Below, one piece after another: positions 49,652 through 59,991 of a stretch of DNA of 64,000 nucleotides; the stretch's first letter is position 1; every line of letters starts with the position of its first letter. Origin of the DNA: Eriocheir sinensis (lineage: Eukaryota > Arthropoda > Malacostraca > Decapoda > Varunidae); contig NC_066513.1 in NCBI RefSeq assembly GCF_024679095.1, positions 3,805,523 to 3,869,522 on the forward strand. The letters are read 5' to 3'. The translations under genes and the position numbers were made by a program. The notes under the pieces were generated by a model. That model was not told where the DNA came from. It was given only the letters and a program-made list of their open reading frames with translations, and searched no databases.

Positions 49652-51935
49652 GCATGCCACCGAAGAGGCGATGCTTCTGGCATTTTGCTTCAGCTCGGTG
49701 GGACGACCTGAGGATGTACTTTTCCGATTTCCCGTGGAATGATTATTGCTTCCAGGATAGAGACCCCTCTGTGTGTGCTCAGCGCATCACAGAGGTGATT
49801 GTCTCTGGAATGGAGGCATACATTCCTCGTTCTTTCTCTACTCCTCACGCTAAAAAGCCTTGGTTTAATCACGCTTGTTCTCGTGCTGTCAATGATAGAG
49901 AGGTAGCTCACAAAAGGTACCAGAGCCTTCAAACTAATGCTAATTATGAACTTTACATTTCTGCCCGAAATCGTGCCAAATCTATTCTCCGACTAACCAA
50001 AAATTCTTTCATTAATAGAAAATGTCAAAACCTTGCTTTCTCTAACTCTTCCCGTGACTTCTGGCATCTAGCCAAAAACATCTCCTCCAACTTCACTTCT
50101 TCATCTTTCCCTCCACTCCTCAGTCCTGACGGCAACACTGCTGTCTCATCTATCTCTAAGGCTGAACTCTTCTCTCAAACTTTTTCTAAAAACTCCACTC
50201 TGGACGATTCTGGGCATATTCCTCCTACTCATCCCCCCTCTGACTCCTTTATGCTTGTTTTAAAGATTCTTCAAAATGATGTTTTCTATGCCCTCTCTGG
50301 CCTCAATCCTCAGAAGGCTTATGGACCTGATGGAGTGCCTCCTATTGTCCTTAAAAACTGTGCCTCCGTGCTGTCACCCTGCCTGGTCAAACTCTTTCGC
50401 CTCTGCCTGTCAACATCTACCTTTCCTTCTTGCTGGAAGTATGCCTTCATACAGCCTGTACCTAAGAAGGGTGACCGCTCCAATCCTTCAAACTACCGTC
50501 CTATAGCTTTACTTTCTTGTCTATCTAAAGCTTTTGAATCAATCCTTAACCGGAAGATTCAAAAGCACCTTTCCACTTCTGACCTTCTATCTGATCGCCA
50601 GTATGGGTTCCGCATGGGGCGTTCTACTGGTGATCTCCTAGCCTTCTTAACTGACTCTTGGTCATCCTTTCTTAGCCGTTTCGGTGAAACTTTTGCTATT
50701 GCGCTGGACATATCAAAAGCTTTTGATAGGGTCTGGCACAAATCTTTGCTTTCTAAACTACCCTCCTACGGTTTCTATCCTTCTCTCTGTACCTTTATCC
50801 CCAGTTTCCTTTCTGACCGTTCTATTTCTGCCATGGTAGACGGTCACTGTTCTTCCCCTAAATCTATTAACAGTGGTGTCCCACAGGGTTCTGTCCTATC
50901 TCCCACTCTTTTTCTGTTGTTCATTGATGATCTTCTTTCCAAAACGAACTGTCCTATCCATTCCTACGCCGATGATTCCACTCTGCATTACTCAACTTCT
51001 TTTAATAGAAGACCCACCCTTCAGGAACTTAACGACTCAAGGCTGGAGGCTGCAGAACGCTTAGCCTCAGACCTTACTATTATTTCCGATTGGGGCAAGA
51101 AGAACCTGGTGTCCTTCAACGCCTCAAAAACACAGTTTCTCCACCTATCCACTCGACACAATCTTCCAAACAACTATCCCCTATTCTTTGACAACACCCA
51201 GCTATCACCTTCCTCAACACTAAACATCCTCGGTCTATCCTTAACTCAAAATCTCAACTGGAAACTTCATATCTCATCTCTTACTAAATCAGCTTCCTCG
51301 AGGCTGGGCGTTCTGTACCGTCTCCGCCAGTTCTTCTCACCTGCACAGTTGCTGTCCATATACAGTGGCCTTGTCCGCCCTCGTATGGAGTATGCATCTC
51401 ATGTGTGTGGGGGCTCCCTCACAGCTCTTCTGGACAGAGTGGAGGCTAAGGCTCTTCGTCTCATCAGCTCTCCTCCTCATACTGATAGTCTTCTACCTCT
51501 TAAATTCCGCCGCAATGTTGCCTCTCTTTCTATCTTCTATCGATATTTCCACGCTGACTGCTCTTCTGAACTTGCTAACTGCATGCCTCCCCCCCTCCCG
51601 CGGCCCCGCTGCACTCGACTTTCTACTCATGCTCATCCCTATACTGTCCAAACCCCTTATGCAAGAGTTAACCAGCATCTTCACTCTTTCATCCCTCACG
51701 CTGGTAAACTCTGGAACAATCTTCCTTCATCTGTATTTCCTCCTGCCTACGACTTGAACTCTTTCAAGAGGAGGGTATCAGGACACCTCTCCTCCCGTAT
51801 TTGATCTTCCTTTCGGCCACCTCTTTTGTTTCTTTTTAGGAGCAGCGAGTAGCGGGCTTTTTTTATTATTGTTTTCTTTTTTGTGTGTGCCCTTGAGCTG
51901 CCTCCTTTGTTGTAAAAAAAAAAAAAAAAAAAAAA
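49652..51935 (+). mobile_element. J1 jockey-like LINE, 5'-truncated, with intact RT ORF
   Basis: Inserted into the T gene between ...SHEEADTLI and ACLAAT.... Begins within the linker at PPKRRCFWH and ends in GAGCTGCCTCCTTTGTTGT plus a 22-base A tail. It lacks the endonuclease. Opposite to T in direction. Confidence 0.94.
49654..51804 (+). CDS. J1 reverse transcriptase ORF (716 codons, open)
   Basis: RT motifs in order: GPDGVPPIVLK (motif 0/1), NYRPIALLSCLSKAFE, YGFRMGRSTGDLL, FAIALDISKAFDRVWH (first catalytic Asp), NSGVPQGSVLSPTLF, HSYADDSTLHYS (YADD), SDWGKKNLVSFNASKTQFLH, NILGLSLTQNLNWKLH, RPRMEYASHVCG, and a C-terminal KLWNNLPSSVFPPAYDLNSF. No stop over 2.15 kb suggests a recent insertion. 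The ATG at 49654 is accidental: the true start and the endonuclease are missing, so it could not act as a full element. Confidence 0.93.
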   Translation: MPPKRRCFWHFASARWDDLRMYFSDFPWNDYCFQDRDPSVCAQRITEVIVSGMEAYIPRSFSTPHAKKPWFNHACSRAVNDREVAHKRYQSLQTNANYELYISARNRAKSILRLTKNSFINRKCQNLAFSNSSRDFWHLAKNISSNFTSSSFPPLLSPDGNTAVSSISKAELFSQTFSKNSTLDDSGHIPPTHPPSDSFMLVLKILQNDVFYALSGLNPQKAYGPDGVPPIVLKNCASVLSPCLVKLFRLCLSTSTFPSCWKYAFIQPVPKKGDRSNPSNYRPIALLSCLSKAFESILNRKIQKHLSTSDLLSDRQYGFRMGRSTGDLLAFLTDSWSSFLSRFGETFAIALDISKAFDRVWHKSLLSKLPSYGFYPSLCTFIPSFLSDRSISAMVDGHCSSPKSINSGVPQGSVLSPTLFLLFIDDLLSKTNCPIHSYADDSTLHYSTSFNRRPTLQELNDSRLEAAERLASDLTIISDWGKKNLVSFNASKTQFLHLSTRHNLPNNYPLFFDNTQLSPSSTLNILGLSLTQNLNWKLHISSLTKSASSRLGVLYRLRQFFSPAQLLSIYSGLVRPRMEYASHVCGGSLTALLDRVEAKALRLISSPPHTDSLLPLKFRRNVASLSIFYRYFHADCSSELANCMPPPLPRPRCTRLSTHAHPYTVQTPYARVNQHLHSFIPHAGKLWNNLPSSVFPPAYDLNSFKRRVSGHLSSRI

Positions 51936-51939
51936 ATCA

Positions 51940-52992
51940 GTGTGTCAGCCTCCTCATGACTGTTGTCGTAAATGTTGCTTATTGCATCTGGTAGTACCTC
52001 CAGCTGATGCCACAACCAGTTTTGATGAATCCATGTTGTGCTTTAAAATGGCATTAGAAAGATACAAAATGAGATCACGTTTGTTTTTATGTGAGAGGAA
52101 GCGTTTCATGGGAATGTTTGTGATATTCAAGTCATCGCTAATTTTGTAGCGGATTGGATCCTTTCCATGCTGTCTCCTTTCTCTAGTTTTCTGCCTCAGG
52201 GAGTCATCTTTGTATGTGTCAAACACAACAAACACTTCATCAAATTCTGATGTCAAGGTCATGACTTTGTCATTGAAGTATTTACCGAAGTCTTTCACTG
52301 TTTTAACTGTTGCAGGTTTTGTTGTCATCTTAATTACAACCACCATTCCATCAACAATGGCAATCTTTGTGGATGGTGGTGAATGTTCAGCAATTGATTC
52401 CTCAGTCTGAGTCCTGTCCACCAATGTTAAGAGGCAGTGACCCATCAGGAGCAAAGAATTCTATAGGAGTAAGTGTGAACTCATAAGTGCCAATGGCATG
52501 TTTGTGATCGATACCTCTGTTTGATGAGCAAGCACAACAAAACGGCTGTACAAGTCTTTGGTTTCTTTCCGGTCAACAATGTGGTCACGGAACTTAATGG
52601 ATTGTTCCTTGTTTCCAGACATAAACATCATGTGTTTCTCCTTTTTCATCGGGGCCCACAGACTGAGATCACCATTTATTCGCTCCTTGATGTGCGTATG
52701 TTTCATACAGTTCCTGCCCATGCTTGTCTGCTTCTAGGATCTGTCTGACATACTTCTGGGGAATGTATGCCTGGGTGATGAAGTTAAAGAGTTTGTCACC
52801 TTCAGCGGCAAAGGGACTTCCAGGAGCTAGAACGGCAGCTTTTATCTTTTCAACAGCTTCAAACTCTATTTGTATGCTGCTCGCACTCACATCTGGATGT
52901 CCCTGATTTTGGTTGGAATTAATACCATATTGGTTTTTGAACTCTGCAGAGAGACGTTCCATTTCAGGGGCTGCCAAGAAGATGGCGGCCAT
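51940..52992 (-). pseudogene. T gene, N-terminal part with PIN-like region
   Basis: Minus strand in three frames. 52992-52669: FEAVEKIKAAVLAPGSPF, FNFITQAYIPQKYV, GQELYETY. 52721-52461: ERINGDLSLWAPMKKEKHM, FRDHIVDRKETKDLY. 52454-51954: KIAIVDGMVVV, VKDFGKYFND, EVFVVFDTYKDDSL, IPMKRFLSH, SSKLVVASAGG, NNSHEEADTL. The spacing of conserved Asp (VDG, FDTY, EEAD and, beyond the insertion, PDTD) resembles PIN/FEN-like nucleases. Frameshifts near 52690 and 52450. Family known to me only as uncharacterised multicopy proteins. Confidence 0.75.
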
Positions 52993-53394
52993 ACACTAGC
53001 AATTATGACTTTGAGATGTAAAGAAATGGAATCATTAACCCTCAAATAGTAGGTTTTGACTATTTGTTGTGATATATAGGATTATTAGAAGCAGAGATAA
53101 GGCAGTATCTCTAATTTCCGGCGGCCATTTTTAAAGTGCCAATATGGCCGCCATAAGTATCTCGCTGCAAATGGCAACATTGGTTTTCAGAATCTACATG
53201 TTATAAGCATTCCAAAAATGTATAGTTTTAAATTTCCCCAAGAAAAGCCAACAGAAATACACAGTGAACTTCACTATAAAAACAAGAAGTGCAGCACTAC
53301 ACTCATACCAGCCTAGAGAATAAGCTGGAATAATGTAGCAACAGCTAACCACATCCACGTCATCAACAGTGTCGAGAAATCAGTCGAGTACAGT

Positions 53395-53580
53395 AAAGCA
53401 CTACGCCTGGTATTCATTCATTGTCAGAAAGCATTTGAATCAGCTAAAGCCTCAGCAGTCACGAAGGCACTCAGAAGCCAGGGCGTGGATGAGCTGTACA
53501 GAAAGGTGTTGGAAGGCAGAATGTTGAGGCCGCACGGCAAACATTTATCTCCACCAGAGAAGCGAAAAAATTCCAATTAA
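53395..53580 (+). mobile_element. Family D LINE RT fragment
   Basis: FIHCQKAFESAKASAVTKAL and QGVDELYRKVLEG resemble the RT segment around the first catalytic Asp (here changed to His). Short and decayed. Confidence 0.6.
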
Positions 53581-53824
53581 GAAGACGTAAAGTAAGGTGA
53601 CACAGATCATCCAAAATTACTCACGACTTGCTTAGGAGATGTATCATATACATTAGAGTGGGAAAACAGAGGAATCGAGATTAAGCGATAGATGGTAGAT
53701 CGCTTAACCACCGCAGGCTCAAGGGCCAATGATGGAGATGAGCCCCGAGACCACAGAGACCTAAACATAACTTAATTGTAGATAGACTGAGGCTCAGACT
53801 CCTTATATCCTCTGCCGATTCTGT

Positions 53825-54541
<717 letters not shown>

Positions 54542-54620
<79 letters not shown>
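54542..54620. repeat. (TA)n tail of the S5 copy
   Basis: TA dinucleotides following CTTGATATAT. Confidence 0.95.
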
Positions 54621-54623
<3 letters not shown>

Positions 54624-54644
54624 TGGGAAGGGGATACATATAAC

Positions 54645-55799
54645 CCTAGCTGGGCACGATAACAGAAAACCTTGTTCCCGATAACCGATAACTGATAATG
54701 AAAAACCTTAACGGCGATAACCGATATTCGTTAACTAGAGACACAAATATAGGCGATAACCGATATAAATCCACAATTCCGATACTAGCTAGCGATAAGT
54801 CCGATAGGCGAAAACGATACTATATTGATATTTCAGATCGAACAACATTGATGAATTCAAATTTTCATTATCTGTATTTTAGGAAACTTACAAAACCTTA
54901 AAACCACACGTTGACACGTACATATGGACGGTAATACTAGAAATGCCTGAACCGGTGTTGTGTTATTTGGCGTCTCCACCGTCAAAAATTGTTTACAAAC
55001 ACTGGTCTCTCGTGAACGGTGCATGCTCAGACCAGCAAGCGTAGACCTGTACAGTCTCACAAAGCTTTTAAACCGTAATTAAGAGTTGCTGGAAGGCTGA
55101 ATCAGACATATAGTACCACTACCACCATCCTCGCTATTTCTAGAACGACACTCTGTACGAGTTGTATTTATATGTACAGAGTGTCGTTCTAGAAACAGTG
55201 AGGATGGTGGTACTGTATGTTTGATTCAGCTTTCCAGCAACTCTTAATGTGTTAAAAAAGCATTGTGAGGCTGTACAGGTCTACACTTAATGGTCTGATC
55301 ATGCGCAGTTCACGAGAGACCAGTGTTTGTAAACAAAAGCGCCAGCTTTTGACGGTGAGACACCAAATAACACAACACCGGGTACCTTCAGTATCATGGC
55401 ATGGTCACAAACGAATATGGAATATCAAATTTGAGGCAGTGAATAGTCATTTTTGGGGGCAAAGTTAAATGATTTTTCTCTATGATATATTGATATTTGA
55501 GTATCATAAAAAAATAACCTAGTGTTTTAATTTTCATGATCTAAGTATGAAATCTCATCACCGAAGCCATTTCATACCCCGAAGTTTTTTCATACAACAC
55601 CGGGCCACGCATGCGCAGTAGGGAGACAACGGTTTTTTTTTCTGAAAGGCGGAAAAAAAGTAGCGATTATCGCTAGTTTGGTTACAAAAGTAACGAAGAT
55701 ACCGATATATATTTAAATAAGTAGCGGATGGTCGATAATCCGATTTTGTTATCAGCGATAAAGAATCGCGATAACTTATCGCGATAACGCCCAGCTATG
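54645..55799. mobile_element. hAT-type non-autonomous element with nested palindrome
   Basis: Perfect 8-bp target duplication CATATAAC (54637-54644 and 55800-55807). Terminal repeats CCTAGCTGGGC and, inverted, CATAGCTGGGC. Subterminal zones are full of CGATAAC/GATAACCG words. The centre is a palindrome with arms about 54955-55162 and 55173-55387. 1155 bp, no transposase. Target length and terminal shape fit hAT. It lies about 60 bp upstream of the sulfotransferase exon acceptor. Confidence 0.88.
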
Positions 55800-55868
55800 C
55801 ATATAACTTGCACTTGTTAACTAAATCCAGTAGTCTCGAGGGAGCATGCTATCGCTTTCTTTCTTCAG

Positions 55869-56043
55869 GAAAATGGTGTACCTGATGAGCGGCCACCGAG
55901 CAGAGCTTCTGGAGGGCGAAGAATTGTCCCGCTACAAGAAGGACTGGTCCGCCTACCGCTCCGGGCTGGTGCGCCTCCACCCCGGCAGGTGGCTGTTCCC
56001 TTCGCCCTACCTCTTCTTTGCTGACAGGATCTACAATTTTAAG
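55869..56043 (+). CDS. Sulfotransferase, first coding exon
   Basis: Acceptor TTTCTTTCTTCAG at 55868 leaves four UTR bases, then ATG at 55873. Encodes 57 residues: MSGHRAELLEGEELSRY, then LHPGRWLFPSPYLFFADRIY and NFK, ending in phase 0 at donor GTCACA. The F-P-S-P-Y..F-A-D-R-I-Y-N-F segment is typical of the N-terminus of arthropod cytosolic sulfotransferases (PF00685), before the PAPS-binding loop in the next exon. A TTAACTAA branch-point candidate lies about 50 bases upstream. Weak donor consensus; otherwise intact. Confidence 0.88.
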
Positions 56044-56488
56044 GTCACAAGGCAGTCCATCGGAAATAAATTAATCTTAACGACTTTTCATTACGATATC
56101 CTCAGCTTTAAGTATAGCTATTTTAATAATATTTTAGTGAATGATTTAGAATACCATTACGAGTAAAGCGTCTGACTGATGCCAAAAGAAGACAGCATGA
56201 CAGCCAGCTCTTCAATTCGTGCCATGATTCAAGTATTCTGACTGATAGGCTCAAGTTCTGATTGTATGTTCGGAACAATGTTAAGACGCTAACGTTCAAA
56301 TACTGATGTGAAACACTGGGCCGTTTTCTCTTCCTAAATATTACGGAATAAGACTTTTCAACAACGAACCGTCCTTGAACAGAATAAAAAGTCTTCACCT
56401 TGCTAAATTCGAAATATCCATTTTGAACAAATAGGTTCTTTGGGAGAATTTTTCTACCTTTGTTTATTACTTGCAGGTATAACTTTTG
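56044..56488. other. Sulfotransferase intron, left part
   Basis: AT-rich, nothing recognised. Confidence 0.55.
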
Positions 56489-56493
56489 TTGTG

Positions 56494-56572
<79 letters not shown>
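56489..56572. repeat. (GT)n tract
   Basis: GT repeat with scattered GC pairs. Confidence 0.95.
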
Positions 56573-56575
<3 letters not shown>

Positions 56576-56649
56576 AAGTCCACAGGTAAGGACAAGGTTC
56601 ACAAAGCACTACCTGTCATTTTTTTCTGCCTATGGCGCCCGGTATCTTC

Positions 56650-58890
56650 TTCTTCTTCTTTTGACCTGTAACGCTTTGTATCGCTTCTATAGGTCCTCTT
56701 CCTCTCGTTCCTCCCTTCTTCTTATTCACACACCTTCCTTTTCAGTATTATGTTATTTTCTAACCTGAAATAAAGTCACTTATCTTCACTTATTCAGACA
56801 TTTGTGCCCTTTTTTCCCAGCATTGCGCGAGGAACACTTTTGCCAACTTTACCATTCTTCTTTCTGTCTCCTTTTTGTCCCCATACAGCCCCAACACCGT
56901 GCAGATCGCCCCGTTGTCCTCCTCTAGCCTCCTAGCCCACTCCTCTCTGCCTATCACCGTCACTACTCCTGCCACTAACTCCCCTCTCTGCCTCTCATAG
57001 TTGCTGCATTCCACTATTAGGTGTTCTACTGTTTCTATCTCCCCTGTTCTACAGCTACAGTTCCCCCGTCCCTGTTCCTGCCGTTTACCTCCAGGGTTCC
57101 TGTTCTTGCTTTAAACAACAGCTTGCTCCCCCAGTCTCCTACATGCCAGTGTACTCCCTCTGCTTTCTGCTTCCTACTGTACCATTTTAGCGTTCACTTG
57201 CCACTCATTCCTTCATGCCATTTGACTTGTCCGTTCCTTTCAACTGCCTTCTTCACATCCCTGATCTCCATTTCATTCCACTCTTCCCTCAGGTGTTCTC
57301 TTCTTTTCCACCTCTCTAACTCTTTCCCCCAGGTGGACTTGTTTCCACTTTCTTGCAGTATTTTCTTTGCCCATCTCTCCTCAGTACTCTTTTCAATTTT
57401 CTTTAGGAAGCCCAACTTGCCCTTTACTATTCTTTCCTTGAACGTACTCCATCCCATATCTCCCCTGACGGCCTCTACCGCTGTGCTCCTGGGGGCTCCT
57501 AATCCCCACCTGCCTACCGTGTTCTGAACCTTTTCTAGCTGTGCAATGTCCCCTTCTCTGTAGTGCGTTATCTCTGATCCATAGAGGCAATATGGTACAC
57601 CTACTCCTTTCCATAGACTTCGCCCTATGTCATATTTGTTTACTACTCTATTGCCTCCATTTATTATCATCCCTGACATCCTCCTTGCCTTCCCTTCATT
57701 CACCTTCCTCTGTTTCTCCCCTCCTATGCCTTCCTTGCTAACCTCCATTCCTAGGCACACATATTTATCGACTACCTCCAGCACGTTGTTTACTAGTACC
57801 TATTGGTTACTGCCTCCACTTCCAAACTCCATAACCTTACATTTCCTTTCACTAAATTTCAGGTCCCACTCCCTCCCGTATGCCTGAGTTATGTGCGGGA
57901 TCTCCTCCATCTCCTCCTTCCTCTCCGCCATCAACACTACATCATCAGCGTAGGCCAGGCACCCTAACCTCTCTCCTCCTATCTCTACTCCTTTCCCGGC
58001 TTTCCGAATTCTCACTATCAGCTCCTCGAGGTACATGTTGAAAAGCGTCGGGGACATCACACAGCCTTGCCTGACTCCTACATTATTTTCTAACCACCCA
58101 GTAGTGACGTATTCTAACGTGAACTGCACCTTATTTCCCTCATATAGACTCTGTATTATATTTACTATCTTTTCATCTACACCTACATGTCCTAGCAGTC
58201 TAAAGAGCTTTTCTCTGTTCACTGTGTCGTACGCCTTTTCAAGATCTATGAATACTAGGTATAACTCCTTCCTCTGCAGCCTGTTCCTTTCAATAATCTC
58301 TTTTAAGGAAAATATATTTTCCAGCCCTCCTCTGCCTTTCCTAAATCCACTCTGTTCCTCTCCTAGCACCTTTTGCGTCTCTATCCAGGCCTTCAACTTT
58401 TCATTTATTACTATTCCAAACACCTTTGCCACGGTGTTCATGATAGCTATTGGCCTATAATTTCCTATCTCCGCTTTATCCTTTCCCCCTCCTTTATGTA
58501 TCAGAGTTACCCTGCTCTTTTTCCAGTCCTGTGGTACCTCCCCTTCCTCCAAAACCTCCTTGCAGATATTAAAAATAACCTTCCTGACTGCATCTCCTCC
58601 ATACTTAAGGAATTCTCCGATAATGTCATCTGTTCCTGCCGCCTTCCCATTCTTCAACATTTTCAGTGCTCGCTCTACCTCCCCTATTTCTATTCCTACC
58701 TCCTCCATTTCCTTTCTGTAGCTGTAGATCACCATGTTCTCTATTCCTCTATCCCCTGTATCTATCTTGATTACCTAACTCCAGTACTCTTGTATTACTG
58801 ACCTTATTTCTTCCTCTGTTCCAGTCTCCCTTCCCTCTGTTTTCAGTATCACCCTCTGATCTACCTCTTTCCCTCCTTTCCCTTTCCCTG
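56650..58890 (-). mobile_element. Non-LTR retrotransposon with endonuclease-RT-type polymerase, 5' truncated
   Basis: Minus strand: RT ORF 57800-58735 (KNGKAAGTDDIIGEFLKY, NYRPIAIMNTVAKVF, YLVFIDLEKAYDTVNR, GVRQGCVMSPTLFNMYL, LAYADDVVLMAE). After one in-frame TAG at about 57800 the same frame runs on to 57194, stops once more, and ends near 56790 with a C...HLIVEC Cys/His motif. Clade uncertain (not CR1 or jockey by its RQGCVMSP motif). A (AAG)n run near 56650-56660 may mark the 3' end. Confidence 0.88.
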
Positions 58891-58898
58891 CTTTCTTG

Positions 58899-59180
58899 GT
58901 GTGGCTGAATGTCGGACCCAGCCCGTTATGGCGCGGGCAAGTGTTTAAGTTAACACCATCTTGCTTGGCTCATGCTATCCCCCGAAATTAATCTTTGAAC
59001 CTCTCTTTAGAAAGAAAATCTAAAGTCTAGGTTGATAGGTGGTCTTCAGGACAGCAATTAGGTAGTCTTAAACCACTCGGCGGTATCTGAAAAATCCCAG
59101 CTTGTGGTGGCGGGTGGGACGCGAACCCACGTCTTCGTGGACGCGTCGCTCGCAATCTGACCACTCAGCCACCGCCACCA
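58899..59180 (-). mobile_element. tRNA-derived SINE, family S2
   Basis: Minus strand: head GGCGGTGGCTGAGTGGTCAG with box B GGGTTCGCGTCCC and a long variable arm. Body like 26686-27022. It sits 150 bp before the second sulfotransferase exon and abuts the RT element. Confidence 0.8.
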
Positions 59181-59330
59181 CTGTTGCTACCCGGAGGGTG
59201 CTGGAGGGGGTAGAGGGTGCATGGGGCAGCAGGGCATCAGTCACCGCAAGTACTAGTAAGCCATCAATTCTCAGCTACAGGAATGCCTATATTTTTTACC
59301 TTCTCATAATAACGTAATAATCAGTTCCAG

Positions 59331-59464
59331 GCAAGCGATGTCGTGGTTATGACGTACCCGAAGTGTGGCACCACCTGGACGCAGGAGATCATTTCCGGCA
59401 TGAGGAGCGGCATCGACCTGACCAACGCGAGTGAAGGCGCCCACCCCATCCGGCCGTTCCTCGA
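59331..59464 (+). CDS. Sulfotransferase, second coding exon (PAPS-binding loop)
   Basis: Acceptor CAGTTCCAG at 59330, donor GTAGGT at 59465; 134 bp, phase 0 in, two bases left over. Begins ASDVVVMTYPKCGTTWTQEI, holding the 5'-phosphosulfate-binding loop (YPKCGTTW) that grips the sulfate donor PAPS, including the conserved Lys. Continues GMRSGIDLTNASEG and HPIRPFLE. Cytosolic sulfotransferases move sulfate to small hydroxyl substrates such as steroids or catechols. Remaining exons (catalytic His, 3'-phosphate loop) are beyond the window. Confidence 0.95.
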
Positions 59465-59758
59465 GTAGGTTGTGCCGCCATGCAATACAGATGGTCTCGA
59501 ATTTAACGGTATTTATGTTAGCGATTGTTCACTTCGAGAATCGGCATCACTTGGGCCAGTTTAAATCTTGGCGAATATCTGTTTTGTTTATAGGAACCTT
59601 TAAGAGGCCAGTTTTGATATGGCAGTGCTAGATATTAGCCCAAGTGTGCAAAACAACTAACCTTTTAATACCATAGTGTTAAATGTTCTGATTCATTTGT
59701 ACCTTCTCATATGATGAAGTAGATTAATGGGAATTTCTTTTGCTCTAAGAAATTGCTC

Positions 59759-59882
<124 letters not shown>

Positions 59883-59991
59883 ACATAGAAAATCAGACCA
59901 CACAGACCCTATAGTCCAGACTAGGTGGTCTGTCCTTAAACCTAAGTGAATCTACACTAATCAGATGGCTCCAAAACGTTGCTTTTCTACT

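Larger units (their letters stand above)
41428..53250 (-). mobile_element. Candidate DNA transposon (T element), interrupted
   Basis: Inverted arms of about 120 bp lie at 41428-41550 and, inverted, 53250-53125, sharing TGGGGAAAT, AAAACTATACAT, AAAACCAATGTTGCCA, TTATGGCGGCCATATTGG and AAAATGGCCGC. Between them one minus-strand gene (T) reads from 52992 to 48167. Later insertions of gypsy C, S1 SINEs and J1 expand about 2.7 kb of original element to nearly 12 kb. The exact ends and target duplication could not be defined, so calling it a transposon is inference from arms plus the repeated gene. Confidence 0.6.
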
